Shown here: piece by piece, positions 44,449-57,015 of the stretch | Layout of the letters: each line of letters begins with the position of its first letter | How positions within the stretch are numbered: position 1 is the first letter of the stretch | Assembly: GCA_023101885.1 (NCBI GenBank) | Contig: JALPQD010000304.1 | Location: forward strand, 1,798,001-1,862,000 | Reading direction: 5' to 3' | Length of the DNA: 64,000 nt | Source: Typhlomys cinereus | Lineage: Eukaryota; Chordata; Mammalia; Rodentia; Platacanthomyidae | Notes under the pieces: model-generated | What the model saw: only the letters and a program-made list of their open reading frames with translations | Databases searched by the model: none | What the model was told of the DNA's origin: nothing | Position numbers and translations under genes: made by a program

Positions 44449-47400
44449 ATGTCTGGAATTAACAATAGTTTCTCCATTATAACACTAAATGTTAATGGAC
44501 TTAATTCACCGATCAAGAGACACAGATTACAAACTTGGATTAAAAATCACAATCCATCAATCTGTTGCCTGCAGGAAACCCATCTCACCACAAAAGATAG
44601 GCACGCTCTAAAAATAAAAGGCTGGTCAACAATTCTACAAGCAAATGGAAGCAGAAAACAGGCAGGGGTAGCCATTATGCTATCAGACAAAGTGGATTTC
44701 AAACCAAAAAAAATTATAAGAGACACGGATGGATACTACATTTTAGTCAGAGGTACAATTCACCAGGAAGACTTCACAATACTGAACATACATGCACCCA
44801 ATACGGGCCCCTCCACATTCATTAAGAAAACCCTACAGCATCTAAAGCAAGAAATCAACCCCCAAACGATAATTCTTGGGGACTTCAACACCGCCCTCTC
44901 TACATGGGATAGATCAACAGGTCAAAAGCTTAACAGAGACACTTTGGAACTTAATCAAACCCTGAAAGAAATGGACCTCACAGATCTCTATCGAACTTTT
45001 CACCCACGCACCAAAGAATACACATTTTTCTCAGCAGCACACGGAACTTTCTCCAAAATAGATCACATATTGGGCCACAAAATGAATCTACACATGTACA
45101 AGAAAGTTGAAATTCTAACCTGTGCCCTATCAGACCACCACGGCCTAAAGCTGGACATCCACAACACATCAAACAAGAGAAAATACACTAACTCCTGGAA
45201 ACTTAACACTATGATGCTGAATGAGAACTGGATTCAGGAAGAAATTAAAAAGGAAATTGAAGATTTCCTGAAAGTGAATGATAACGAAAATACAACTTAC
45301 CAAAATCTCTGGGACACAATGAAAGCTGTTCTAAGAGGTAAGTTCATAGCTCTTAATGCCCACGTCAAAAAAATGGAAACATCAGAAATAAACAACTTAA
45401 CAATGCAGCTTAAAGCTTTAGAGAAACTAGAGCAATCTGATCCCAAAAGCAGTAGAAGAGAAGAGATTAGCAAAATAAGGGGAGAAATATCTGAAATCGA
45501 GACTAAAAAAACGATAGAAAAAATCAACAAATCGAAAAGCTGGTTCTTTGAAAAAATCAACAAGATTGATACACCCCTAGCTAAACTAACCAAAAGCAAG
45601 AGAGAGAAAACCCAAATTAACAAAATTAGAAATGAACATGGAGTTATCACTACGGATACCCAAGAAATCCAGAGAATTATAACATCATATTTCAAAAACT
45701 TATACTCTGTGAAGTTTGACAACACAAAAGAGATGGATGAATTTCTAAGTAAACACAACTTACCTAAATTGAATCAGGAAGTTGTGAATTACTTAAATAG
45801 TCCTATAACATATAAGGAAATTGAGGAAGTAATCTCGAATCTTCCCACGAAAAAATGTCCTGGACCAGATGGATTCAGCACAGAGTTCTACCAGACATTT
45901 AAGGAGTTAATAACACCAATACTCCTTAAACTGTTCCATCAAATAGCAAAGGAAGGAACACTACCAAATTCCTTCTATGAAGCTAATATCGTTTTAATCC
46001 CAAAACCTAATAAAGATTCACTTAAAAAAGAAAACTATAGGCCGATCTCCCTGATGAACACAGATGCAAAGATTCTCAACAAAGTCTTAGCAAATCGGAT
46101 TCAAAAACATATTAAAAAGATCATTCATGGGGACCAAGTAGGCTTCATCCCCGGCACACAAGGTTGGTTCAACATACGCAAATCAATAAATGTAATTCAT
46201 CATGTAAACCAGTCCAAAGTCCAAGACCACATGATACTCTCGATAGATGCAGAAAAAGCTTTTGACAAGATCCAACAGCCTTTTATGATCAAAACGCTAG
46301 AGACAGTAGGAATGGAAGGAACTTTTATCAATATAATAAAAGCTGTATACAACAAGCCCACAGCAAGGATTATGCTCAATGGGGAACAATTGGAAGCATT
46401 CCCACTTCGATCAGGAACAAGACAAGGCTGTCCACTCTCACCACTTCTATTCAATATTGTACTTGAAGTCTTAGCCGAAGCCATAAGACAAGAAAGGGAC
46501 ATAAGAGGGATTCAAATTGGCAAGGAAGAAGTCAAGCTATCTCTATTTGCAGATGACATGATCTTATACCTGAGTGATCCCAAAAACTCCACCAGGAAGC
46601 TCCTGGAACTAATTGAGAAGTTCAGCAGGGTGGCAGGATACAAAATAAATGTGCAAAAATCAGAGGCCTTCCTATATGCCCAGAATGAAAGAAGTGAAAA
46701 AGCCTTGAGAGAAACCATGCCATTTACTATAACCCCTAAAAAAATGAAATACCTTGGTATAAACCTAACTAAGGAGGTAAAAGACCTTTACAATGAAAAC
46801 TTTAAAACCCTAAAGAAAGAAATAGCAGAAGACACCAGAAGGTGGAAAGACCTCCCTTGTTCCTGGATTGGCAGAATCAACATTGTAAAAATGACCATCC
46901 TACCAAAGGCAATATACAGATTCAATGCTATACCAATCAAAATCCCAAAGCAATTCTTCAAAGAAGTTGACCAAACAATCTCAAAGTTCATATGGAGGCA
47001 CAAAAGACCCAGGATAGCAAAAACAATCCTGAGTAACAAAAACACAGCTGGAGGTATTACCATACCAAACCTAAGTCTATACTACAAATCCATAGTTATA
47101 AAGACAGCCTGGTACTGTCTCCAAAATAGACACACAGATCAATGGATAAGGATTGAAGACCCAGATATAAGCCCACAAAGTTACAGCCATTTGGTCTTTG
47201 ACAAAGGGGCCCAAAGAATCCAATGGAAAAAGAACAGCATCTTCAACAAATGGTGCTGGCAAAACTGGATCTCCACATGCAGAAGATTAAAGCTGGACCC
47301 GTACTTGTCACCATGTACAAGACTTAATTCCAAATGGATCAAGGACCTTGATATCAGGCCAGAGACTTTAAAAGCCATAGTTGAAAGGATAGGGAACTCC

Positions 47401-48273
47401 CTCGAGCTGATTGGGCTAGGCCAACACTTCCTAAACAGACATCCAATGGCACAGTCACTGCTACCAACTCTGAACAGTTGGGATCTTGTGAAATTAAAGA
47501 GCTTCTGTTCAGATAAAGAGATTGTCGCACGAGCTCAAAGGCAACCCACAGAATGGGAGAAAATCTTCACTAACCACATATCTGACAGAGCTCTACTGTC
47601 CAGAGTGCACAAAGAACTTAGAAAATTAAACTCCAAGGAAAACACTGGCCCAATTAAAAAATGGGCCCTGGAACTTCAAAGAAACTTTACCAGGGATGAA
47701 ATTAAAATGTCTAACAATTATCTTAAAAAATGCTCCACTTCCTTCGCCATCAGGGAAATGCAAATCAAAACTTCCCTGAGATATCATCTCACCCCGGTCA
47801 GGATGGCAAAAATCCACAGTACAAACAACGACAAATGCTGGAGAGGATGTGGGGAGAGGGGAACTCTCCTACATTGTTGGTGGGAATGCAGGCTCATACA
47901 GCCACTCTGGCGAGCCGTCTGGAGATTCTTAAAGAAATTAAAGATTGAAATGCCATATGACCCTGCTATCCCACTTTTGGGAATAACCCCCCAAGCAGCA
48001 GAGGTTCGCCTCGATAGCACAAGCTCGACCATGTTCATAGCAGCACTGTTTACAATAGCAAAGTCATGGAATCAACCTAAATGTCCAACAGTTGACGAGT
48101 GGATAAGGAAACTGTGGTACATCTATACAATGGAGTACTACTCAGCCATCAAAAATGATGAATTACTGGAATTTGCTGGGAAATGGATGTCATTAGAAAG
48201 AATTATATTAAGTGAAGTATCCCAAACCCAGAAAATTAAGCGCCGTATGTACTCCCTAATAGGTGGCTCCTAG
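44449..48273 (+). CDS. L1 ORF2 protein (endonuclease-reverse transcriptase), 1274 aa, intact
   Basis: ORF2p nicks target DNA and primes reverse transcription from the nick. Residues 1-240 form the APE-like endonuclease with 'CCLQETHL', 'LGDFNTALS' and '[10 protein letters not shown]' carrying the catalytic Glu, Asp/Asn and His. The RT domain follows with '[13 protein letters not shown]', 'LIPKPNKD', 'YRPISLMN', '[10 protein letters not shown]', the '[16 protein letters not shown]' block and the active site FADDM, with aspartates at residues 702-703. The C-terminal CX3CX7HX4C zinc-knuckle-like motif (CWRGC...HCWWEC) lies near residue 1130. Length equals functional mammalian ORF2, with no internal stop. 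Whether it is active depends on missense changes I cannot evaluate. Confidence 0.95.
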   Translation: MSGINNSFSIITLNVNGLNSPIKRHRLQTWIKNHNPSICCLQETHLTTKDRHALKIKGWSTILQANGSRKQAGVAIMLSDKVDFKPKKIIRDTDGYYILVRGTIHQEDFTILNIHAPNTGPSTFIKKTLQHLKQEINPQTIILGDFNTALSTWDRSTGQKLNRDTLELNQTLKEMDLTDLYRTFHPRTKEYTFFSAAHGTFSKIDHILGHKMNLHMYKKVEILTCALSDHHGLKLDIHNTSNKRKYTNSWKLNTMMLNENWIQEEIKKEIEDFLKVNDNENTTYQNLWDTMKAVLRGKFIALNAHVKKMETSEINNLTMQLKALEKLEQSDPKSSRREEISKIRGEISEIETKKTIEKINKSKSWFFEKINKIDTPLAKLTKSKREKTQINKIRNEHGVITTDTQEIQRIITSYFKNLYSVKFDNTKEMDEFLSKHNLPKLNQEVVNYLNSPITYKEIEEVISNLPTKKCPGPDGFSTEFYQTFKELITPILLKLFHQIAKEGTLPNSFYEANIVLIPKPNKDSLKKENYRPISLMNTDAKILNKVLANRIQKHIKKIIHGDQVGFIPGTQGWFNIRKSINVIHHVNQSKVQDHMILSIDAEKAFDKIQQPFMIKTLETVGMEGTFINIIKAVYNKPTARIMLNGEQLEAFPLRSGTRQGCPLSPLLFNIVLEVLAEAIRQERDIRGIQIGKEEVKLSLFADDMILYLSDPKNSTRKLLELIEKFSRVAGYKINVQKSEAFLYAQNERSEKALRETMPFTITPKKMKYLGINLTKEVKDLYNENFKTLKKEIAEDTRRWKDLPCSWIGRINIVKMTILPKAIYRFNAIPIKIPKQFFKEVDQTISKFIWRHKRPRIAKTILSNKNTAGGITIPNLSLYYKSIVIKTAWYCLQNRHTDQWIRIEDPDISPQSYSHLVFDKGAQRIQWKKNSIFNKWCWQNWISTCRRLKLDPYLSPCTRLNSKWIKDLDIRPETLKAIVERIGNSLELIGLGQHFLNRHPMAQSLLPTLNSWDLVKLKSFCSDKEIVARAQRQPTEWEKIFTNHISDRALLSRVHKELRKLNSKENTGPIKKWALELQRNFTRDEIKMSNNYLKKCSTSFAIREMQIKTSLRYHLTPVRMAKIHSTNNDKCWRGCGERGTLLHCWWECRLIQPLWRAVWRFLKKLKIEMPYDPAIPLLGITPQAAEVRLDSTSSTMFIAALFTIAKSWNQPKCPTVDEWIRKLWYIYTMEYYSAIKNDELLEFAGKWMSLERIILSEVSQTQKIKRRMYSLIGGS

Positions 48274-49238
48274 TACCAAACTCGCCCAGCCCACATTGGG
48301 ACACTCAAAAGTAAACCTATGTAACACAGTAATTGCAAGGATTATGAACAAGAGAGATGGGTTAGGAGGGCCACACCAGAAACAAGGAGAGAGGAGACCA
48401 TGTTACAGCAGAGAAAATAGGCCTCCATCAAGGTCTGCAAGTAAGTAATGAGAAACCTGGTTAAGTTCACAGACGTTCTTTCCTGATCTCACCAGAAGGG
48501 GAGGGCATATAGTCTAGCAGATAAAAAGTAATCATTTTGCAAATGGGTAATGGACCCCGCCCTCAGTGAGGTTTCCTACTCTTATTACATCTACCCTTGA
48601 ATGTGCTATTACAACAAGACTCCAGTTTAACAGCTTTTTGTCTCTGGCCAGGGGGTGACATACAGTGCCCAGCAGAATGGAGTGAAGGGAATTGCAGGAG
48701 CAGCAAAACTGCAAAAGAAAATCAACAAACCACAATCCAGAACTTCAGAGACTCTATATCAATCACATAGAACTAGGCCAGCCTAATCTCTCCCCATCCT
48801 GGAGCTCAGGGACATTTGCGGAAGAGGGGGCGGTAAGATTGTAAGAGCAAAAGGATGGGAGGAGCAACGATTTGCAAGATTCTCAACAATAGTTGGGGCC
48901 AAAGCAATCATAATGGAACTTTGCATGCCCTGCGCAATGTCCAGCGCACTGTTGCCCTCATAAAGTCTAGCATCTGTTAAGGGCACCGAGACCCCTGGAG
49001 GCAAGGGATTGACAGCCATAGTAGTAATCTTATGCTTAAGGGGAACAAGAGAAAGGGCTTATGGAAATGCCACTGGGTCCTTATATGTCATCGGAGAGGA
49101 GGACCCAGTGGAGAGTTAGGCGCACACAATAAAGGACTCTCTGGGAATTGGGGGGGAGACACTGGGGGAAGGGGAGGGAGGAGGGAGGGAACTGGTAAAA
49201 AATTCTAAAATGTATAATTAAATTTTTAATAAAAAAAA
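48274..49238 (+). other. 3' UTR and A-tail of the intact L1
   Basis: Noncoding 965 bp following the ORF2 stop. It contains a G-rich polypurine run at about 49149-49196 (several GGG/GGGG runs, potential G-quadruplex, typical of L1 3' UTRs). After GGGAACTGGT the last 45 bp before the tail (AAAAATTCTAAAATG...) differ completely from the other L1 tails in this window. Confidence 0.85.
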
Positions 49239-49251
49239 AATAAAATTTCAG
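49239..49251 (+). repeat. 3' target site duplication of the intact L1
   Basis: AATAAAATTTCAG directly after the A tail, identical to 42951-42963. Confidence 0.85.
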
Positions 49252-49704
49252 AAGCCTAAGATTTGAATCAAATAAGGATTCCCAGATGATTATTAATATT
49301 TAAACTGTGAATTGAAGACCAAGGAAGACATTTTTTGATGTTAAAGAAATGTGTTTCCAACTTTAAAAAAAAGCTTGAGGAGAGTCATGAATGTTGGAAG
49401 AATCTGATTTTGTGTGGAGAATAGTTAACAAGGTAAATTGGCTTTGTTAATGTCTCAAAGATGACTGAAACTAAAAGAGTATTGGATTGTGTGGAGCAAG
49501 TCATCTGGATAGCCCCGAAGCTGCTCAACATGAACAATTTGAGTTTGGGAACTGGAGTGAGGAGGAGGATTAGCCGAGGATGCCTGCAAGAGCACAAGTG
49601 AATGATAATTCACTGGAAGAGAGCACGGGAGTGAGAATACAGATACGCACGTGTGCTTCAGGCACGCTGAAGTGCCAACAGAACGTTCGGCTATGCTTAT
49701 ACCA

Positions 49705-50045
49705 GTTGTAGTTACTCTTCGCGATGCTGTGAGACAACGCTGAGGCACCAATGAAGAGGAGAAAGGAAGAGATTTATTTAGCTTGTGGCTCCGGAGGGAT
49801 AGAGTGCTTTATGGCAAACAAGGCGTGGTGGGCGGCAGAAGATGGAAGCAGCTCAGGTCGCGCGCGCAGGCAGAGGCGCAAGAGCAGAAGACTGGAGGAA
49901 GCAGGGCGGGGCTCCCCAACCTCAAGGCCCACCCCCTGTGACGTGCCTTCCTCCAGTAAGACTCCACCCCCTAATGTTGCCCAGACCTTCCCAAACATTA
50001 ACATCAGCTAGGGTGGGGGAGAGCTCACATTCACACCATACTTCT
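49705..50045 (+). mobile_element. dispersed repeat, family X copy 2
   Basis: GTGAGACAACGCTGAGGCAC, GAGATTTATTTAGCTTGTGG, GTGACGTGCCTTCCTCCAGT and CACATTCACACCATACTTC parallel 37495-37857. The short open frame across it is not a gene. Confidence 0.65.
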
Positions 50046-50261
50046 AGGCATGCTGAAGTGCAAACAGGAACATTTGCCTATGTTTATACCTGCAATGGTA
50101 TGGGGATGTGAAAGAAGGACATAGGCTTTAAGTCTGAACATTGGCAACTGATTCCATAATCTCATGTTCAGCTTTCTACCAGAACTGAGAGCTGGCTCTC
50201 CCCCACTGACTCCCCATTTCTTTGGTCTTCACAGGGAGACTGCAGCAGCAGCAGGCATCCT

Positions 50262-51190
50262 TGGTGCTAACCTCACGGTCATCCATCTGACTGTGTCTTT
50301 CTACTTGGCATCCCAGGACTGGAGTTAATACCACACCTGCCTTTCTATTCCCTTTTGTCTCATGTGCATCATGGCGAGATGGAGACCTCTTGTCTTTGTC
50401 CTGTGTGGATGCACCTCCATGGATGCATGCATGTCTTCTCATCTGTGCTGGCTGGCACCAACATGCTTCTGTCTACCACCACCGTGCCCAAGGCCTGACT
50501 ATCTTCGATTCTGTGCCAGGCATATCCCTTTCTATGCTTGTATTGCTCAGATGATTTTCATCCATGTTGCCTCGTGGACAAGTCAGGAATCCTGCTGTTG
50601 GACTGCTATGTAAACATTTGTACTCCTGAGGTACACAGCCATCTTAAGTCCCGTGGGAATTGGAAAGTGACCCAGGTCACCTGGAGATGAAGCACTGAGA
50701 CTGTTTTTCCTTATCAGATCAGATTCTTGCTGAAGAGACCGTCGTACTGCTGGACCCACACTTATACTCCGAGCACATGGGGGTGATCTGACTGGCACTG
50801 TGCTGATGTCACTGTCAATAACTGGCACATCTTCTTGGTGCCAGTGGCATCAGTTTTGGTAGATATTGCACTCATTGGTAATTCTCATACTGCCACTCTC
50901 CATGCTGTGCTTGGTTTTCCTTCTCTGGATGCCCAGCACAAGATTCTCAATACCTGTAATTCTTACATCGGAGTCATCCTCGTCTTCATCCCTTCATCTT
51001 TTACTTTCTTCACCCACCACTTTGGCAAGAATGTCTCCCCACCATGTGCACGTCCTTCTTGCAAATCTCTTTGTGCTAGTTTCCCCCATGCTTAACCCCC
51101 ATCATCTGCGAAGGAAAGACCAAACAAATCAGCGGCAGCGTGGCTCACATGTTGCTTGTCGTGTGGAAGTCTTGAGACGGTTCAGGATGC
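50262..51190 (+). pseudogene. OR52-family olfactory receptor pseudogene
   Basis: Receptor segments are recognisable but scattered over different frames. They include NLTVIHL near 50265, an N-terminal stop (GACTGGAGTTAA), MLLSTTTVPKA-like DNA near 50462, 'GFPSLDAQHKILNTCNSYIG' with VILVFIPSSFTFFTHHFGKN at 50912-51030, then a shifted frame with HVHVLLANLFVLVSPMLNP. Several frameshifts and stops make it non-functional. The LDAQHK...HHFGKN pattern is closest to the OR52B-like group, same strand as OR52B2. It is clearly diverged from OR52B2 at the DNA level, so it is not a recent copy. It lies in a 2.8 kb island between two full-length L1 elements. Confidence 0.85.
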
Positions 51191-51199
51191 CATCGTAAT

Positions 51200-52047
51200 T
51201 TTCTCTTGGCAGGAGAAAAGAGAACTTGCTGTAAGTTCCCAAGTTTATTTCTGTTGTCACAGAAAGCAAAAAAACTTTGAAATAAAATATATCTGGATTC
51301 AAATCCTACTCCATTGCTTTCTGATTTTTGACCAGGTTTATATATATATATATTTTTTAGAAATTTAGTCTTGATCTATAAAACCAAATCACTTGTACTT
51401 GTTTTACGTCTATTGTGAGGATTAAGTTAAGTATGTGAACTACTTGGCCTATTACTCAGTGTTACACAGGGTTTCAATGCTAGCTATAATTCTACTTGAA
51501 GCTTTTTGCCTGATTTTTTTTAGATTTGAAGAATATGAGATTTCCAATATTCCATGAGGCGTCTCCTTCTTCCCATTCTTACATTCTATTGCTATTAATG
51601 ATCATCATCACCAATATCATTGTCATCCTCTCTACAGGGCAAATTAGATAATAAATGTAATAGAGCACCTTTTAAGTACACACCAAGATGTTCACAAAGA
51701 TTAAGGTTGGAACTGATTGCATATATATGTATCGAAGCTTGACCATTATTACACATAAAACATCTGATTACTTTTCTAACCTAGTGGAGCAGGTGATACA
51801 GACAGAGGCAATACCCACAGGGAGCTGGCATATGCACTGAGTACATGAGCAAAGAATAAACTATAGGGTCACACCCATAACAGAAAAAAATGATAAGCCA
51901 CACAAATATTCTGATTCTATAGTTTTTTTCCCTAACCAGAGTTGGTTGTCTGACTACAAATTCTTTATGATGACTTCCAAATATTTCCAGCAGAGTTATT
52001 TCCTTTGAGAGTCTCATTCCTACATTTCCTTTGAGATCCTCATTCAC
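51200..52047. other. intergenic between OR pseudogene and antisense L1
   Basis: AT-rich, unassigned sequence with a short (TA)n at 51340-51352. No gene seen. Confidence 0.6.
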
Positions 52048-52064
52048 ACATTCAACCATTTCTT
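52048..52064 (+). repeat. target site duplication of the antisense L1 (left copy)
   Basis: ACATTCAACCATTTCTT, identical to 58481-58497. Confidence 0.92.
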
Positions 52065-52070
52065 TTTTTT

Positions 52071-53312
52071 ATAATACATTTTTTATTATTATTTCAGCTC
52101 ATACAAACTTAATAGGTACACCAGTTCCCTCCCTCCCTCCTCCTCCCCCGAAACCCCTGCTCCCCCTCCCCTCACCCCTCCCGCCCCATTCCCCCGTGCC
52201 TCCCGCCCCGATTCCCAGAGTCCTTTCTTGTGCATGCCTGACTCTCCTCTGGGCCCTCCTCTCCGATGACGTACAAGGACCCAGTGGCATTTCCCTGAAC
52301 CCCTTCCTGTGTTCCCCTTAAGCGTAGGAACACTACTGTGGCTGTCAATCCCTTGCCTCCAAGGATCTTGGTGCCTTTAGCAGATGCTAGACTTTGTGAG
52401 GTCAATAGTGTGTTGGATATTGCGCTGGGCATACAATGTCCAATTATGATTGCTTCGGCCCTAACTTGTGTGGAGTATCTTGCAAATCATTGCTCCTCCC
52501 ATAATTTTGCTCTTACACTCTTACCGCCCCCTCTTCCGCAAATGTCCTTGAGCTTCAGGATGGGGAGAGATTAGTCTGGCCTAGTTCTAGGTGGTTGATA
52601 TAGAGTCTCTGAAGTTCTGGAATGTGGTTCGTTGATTTTCTTTTTCAGTTTTGTTGCTCCTGTAATGCCCTTCACTCCATCGTGATGGGCACTGTATGTC
52701 ACCCCCTGGCCAGAGACAGAAAGCTGTTAAACTGGAGTCTTATTATAAGAGCACATTCAAGGGTAGATGTAATACTTATACCCAAAAGTGGAATCGCAGG
52801 GTCATATGGCATTTGGCAATGGGAGGGGTCAATCACCCATTTGCAAACTAGTTACTTTTTAATCTGCCTGACTATATGCCCTCCCCATCTGGTGAGTTCA
52901 TACCCCCTTAGTTGTAAATGATCAGGAAAGAATTGTGAACTTAACTAGGTGTCACATTACTTTCTTGCAGTCCTTGATGGAGGCCTATTTTCTCTACTGT
53001 AACAAGGTCACTTCTCCCCTTGTTTCTGGTGTGGCCTTCCAACCCCATCCCTCCTGTTCACAATCCTTGCAATTACCGTAGGTAATACATAGATTTACCT
53101 ATGAGTGTCTCAAGATGGGCTGGGTGGATTTGGTATTAGGAGCCACCTATTAGGGAGTACATACGGCGCTTAACTTTCTGGGTCTGGGATACTTCACTTA
53201 ATATAATTGTTTCTAATGACATCCATTTCCTGGCAAATTCCAGTAATTCATCCTTTTTGATAGCTGAGTATTACTCCATTGTATAGATGTACCACTTTTC
53301 CTTATCCACTCG
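52071..53312 (-). other. 3' UTR of the antisense L1, with a templated insertion
   Basis: It includes the G-rich polypurine run on the L1 sense strand (52120-52215 as C-rich on +). At 52776-52814 a copy of ORF2 sequence (also at 53424-53462) replaces about 35 bp of normal 3' UTR. The 3' end reads GTACCTATTAAGTTTGTATG and then GAGCTGAAATAATAATAAAA before the tail, unlike the intact L1. Confidence 0.8.
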
Positions 53313-56300
53313 TCAACTGTTGGACATTTGGGTTGATTCCATGTCTTTGCTATTGTAAACAGTGCTGCTATGAACATAGGTTGTGCTTGTGCTATCGAGG
53401 TGAACCTCTGCTGTATGGGGGGTTATACCCAAAAGTGGAATCGCAGGGTCATATGGCATTTCAATCTTTAATTTCTTTAAGAATCTCCAGATGGCTCGCC
53501 AGAGTGGCTGTATGAGCCTGCATTCCCACCAACAATGTAGGAGAGTTCCCCTTTCTCCACATCCTCTCCAGCATTTGTTGTTGTTTGTGTTGTGGATTTT
53601 TGCCATCCTGACCGGGGTGAGATGATATCTCAGGGACGTTTTGATTTGCATTTCCCTGATGGCTAAAGAAGTGGAGCATTTTTTAAGATATTTGTTAGAC
53701 ATTTTAATTTCATCCCTAGTAAAATTTCTTTTAAGTTCCAGGGCCCATTTTTTAATTGGGCCATTGGTTTCCTTGATGTTTAGTTTTCTAAGTTCTTTGT
53801 GCACTCTGGACAGTAGAGCTCTATCAGATATGTGGTTAGTGAAGATTTTCTCCCATTCTGTGGGTTGCCTTTGAGCTCGTGTTACAATCTCTTTATCTGA
53901 ACAGAAGCTCTTTAATTTCACAAGATCCCAACTGTTGAGAGTTGGTAGCAGTGACTGTGCCATTGGATGTCTGTTTAGGAAATGTTGGCCTAGCCCAATC
54001 AGCTCGAGGGAGTTCCCTATCCTTTCAACTATGGTTTTTATAGTCTCTGGCCTGATATCAAGGTCCTTGATCCATTTGGAATTAAGTCTTGTACATGGTG
54101 ACAAGTACGGGTCCAGCTTTAATCTTCTGCATGTGGAGATCCAGTTTTGCCAGCACCATTTGTTGAAGATGCTGTTCTTTTTCCATTGGATTCTTTGAGC
54201 CCCTTTGTCAAAGACCAAATGGCTGTAATTTTGTGGGCTTATATCTGGGTCTTCAATCCTTATCCAATGATCTGTGTGTCCATTTTGGATCCAGTACCAG
54301 GCTGTTTTTATAACTATGGATTTGTAATATAGACTAAGGTTCGGTATGGTAATACCTCCAGCAGTGTTTTTGTTACTCAGGATTGTCTTTGCTATCCTGG
54401 ATCTTTTGTGCCTCCATATGAATTTTGAGATTGTTTGGTCAACTTCTTTGAAGAATTGCTTTGGGATTTTAATTGGTATAGCATTGTATTTGTATATTGC
54501 CTTTGGTAGGATGGTCATTTTTACGATGTTGATTCTGCCAATCCAGGAACATGGGAGGTCTTTCCACCTTCTGGTGTCTTCTGCTATTTCTTTCTTTAGG
54601 GTTTTAAAGTTTTCATTGTAAAAGTCTTTTACCTCCTTGGTTAGGTTTATACCAAGGTATTTCATTTTTTTAGGGGCTATAGTGAATGGGATGGTTTCTC
54701 TCAAGGCTTTTTCACTTCTTTCATTCTGGGCATATAGGAAGGCCTCTGATTTTTGCACATTTATTTTGTATCCTGCCACACTGCTGAACTTGTCAATTAG
54801 TTTCAGGAGCTTCCTGGTGAAGTTTTTGGGATCACTCAGGTATAAGATCATGTCATCTGCAAATAGGGATAGCTTGACTTCCTCCTTGCCGATTTGAATC
54901 CCACTTATGTCCCTTTCTTGTCTTATGGCTTCAGCTAAGACTTCAAGTACAATATTGAATAGAAGTGGTGAGAGTGGACAGCCTTGTCTAGTTCCTGATC
55001 AGAGTGGGAATGCTTCCAATTGAGCATAATCCCCATTGAGCATAATCCTTGCTGTGGGCTTGTTGTATACAGCTTTTATTATATTGATAAAGGTTCCTTC
55101 CATTCCTACTGTCTCTAGCATTTTGATCATAAAAGGCTGTTGGATCTTGTCAAAAGCTTTTTCTGCATCTGTCGAGAGTATCATGTGGTCTTGGACTTTG
55201 GACTGGTTTACATGATGAATTACATTTATTGATTTGCGTATGTTGAACCAATCTTGTGTGCCGGGGATGAAGCCTACTAAGTCCCTGTTTATAATCTTTT
55301 TAATATGTTTTTGAACCCGATTTGCTAAAACTTTGTTGAGAATCTTTGCATCTGTGTTCATCAGGGAGATCGGCCTATAGTTTTCTTTTTTAAGTAAGTC
55401 GTTATTAAGTTTTGGGATTAAGACAATATTAGCTTCATAGAAGGAATTTGGTCGTGTTCCTTCTTTTGCTATTTGATGGAACAGTTTAAGGAGTATTGGT
55501 ATTATTAACTCCTTAAATGTCTGGTAGAACTCTGTGGTGAATCCATCTGGTCCAGGACATTTTTTGGTGGGAAGATTCAAGATTACTTCCTCAATTTCCT
55601 TATATGTTATAGGACTATTTAAATAATTCACAACTTCCTGATTCAATTTAGGTAAGTTGTGTTTACTTAGAAATTCATCCATCTCTTTTGTGTTGTCAAA
55701 CTTCACAGAGTATAAGTTTTTGAAATATGATGTTATAATTCTCTGGATTTCTTGGGTATCAGTAGTGATAACTCCATGTTCATTTCTGATTTTGTTAATT
55801 TGGGTTTTCTCTCTCCTGCTTTTGGTTAATTTAGCTAGGGATGTATCAATCTTATTGATTTTTTCAAAGAACCAGCTTTTTGACTGGTTGATTTTTTCTA
55901 TTGTTTTCTTAATCTCGATTTCAGATATTTCTCCCCTTATTTTGCTAATCTCCTCTCTTCTACTACTTTTGGGATCAGATTGCTCTAGTTTCTCTAAAGC
56001 TTTAAGCTGCATTGTTAAGTTGTTTATTTCTGATGTTTCCATTTTTTTGATGTAGGCATTAAGAGCTATGAACTTACCTCTTAGAACAGCTTTCATTGTG
56101 TCCCAGAGATTTTGGTAAGTTGTATTTTCGTTATCATTCACTTTCAGGAAATCCTGAATTTCCTTTTTAATTTCTTCCTGAATCCAGTTCTCATTCAGCA
56201 TCATAGTGTTAAGTTTCCAGGAGTTAGTGTATTTTCTCTTGTTTGATGTGTTGTGGATGTCCAGCTTTAGGCCGTGGTGGTCTGATAGGGCACAGGTTAG

Positions 56301-56965
56301 AATTTCAACTTTTTGTATATGTGTAGATTCGTTTTGTGGCCCAGTATGTGATCTATTTTGGAGAAAGTTCCATGTGCTGCTGAGAAAAATGTGTATTCTT
56401 TGGTGCGTGGGTGAAAAGTTCGATAGAGATCTGTAAGGTCCATCTCTTTCAGGGTTTGATTAAGTTCCAAAGTGTCTCTGTTAAGCTTTTGACCTGTTGA
56501 TCTATCCCATGTTGAGAGGGCAGTGTTGAAGTCCCCAAGAATTATCGTTTGGGGATTGATTTCTTGCTTTAGACGCTGTAGGGTTTTCTTAATGAATGTG
56601 GAGGGGCCCGTATTGGGTGCATATATGTTCAGTATTGTGAAGTCTTCCTGGTGAATTGTACCTGTGACTAAAATGTAGTATCCATCCGTGTCTCTTATAA
56701 TTTTCTTTGGTTTGAAGTCCACTTTGTCTGATAGCATAATGGCTACCCCTGCCTGTTTTCTGCTTCCATTTGCTTGTAGAATTGTTGACCAGCCCGTTAT
56801 TTTTAGAGCGTGCCTATCTTTTGTGGTGAGATGGGTTTCCTGCAGGCAGCAGATTGATGGATTGTGATTTTTAATCCAAGTTTGTAATCTGTGTCTCTTG
56901 ATCGGTGAGTTAATTCCACTAACATTTAGTGTTATAATGGAAAAGCTATTTTTAATTCCAGACAT
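53313..56965 (-). pseudogene. L1 ORF2, broken into at least three segments
   Basis: Segments are 56965-56297 (endonuclease, 222 codons), 56204-54999 (RT N-terminal part, 401 codons) and 54851-53313 (from FADD onward, 512 codons). Lesions seen are a frameshift at about 56290, a small tandem duplication of GGATTATGCTCAAT with a CGA-to-TGA stop at about 54999-55045, and a frameshift near 53380 that replaces the last 50 or so codons. Domains match the intact ORF2 otherwise. Confidence 0.92.
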
Positions 56966-57015
56966 TTATTATGTTTAGTAGTTTTTATAAGTATATTGCT
57001 TCGCTTTTAATGGTG

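Larger units (their letters stand above)
42964..49238 (+). mobile_element. full-length L1 (LINE-1) with both ORFs intact
   Basis: The element has a GC-rich, CpG-rich monomer-type 5' UTR (42964-43327), ORF1 (43328-44398), a 50 nt spacer, ORF2 (44449-48273), a 3' UTR with a G-rich polypurine run (about 49149-49196) and an A-rich tail. The 13 bp AATAAAATTTCAG occurs at 42951-42963 and again at 49239-49251 as a perfect target site duplication. Open ORFs, perfect duplication and retained CpGs point to a recent insertion. Confidence 0.95.

Noticed and set aside
45297..47063. Antisense frames of 90-153 codons inside L1 ORF2
   Set aside because: The same antisense frames recur in all L1 copies as shadows of ORF2; no independent evidence of a gene.
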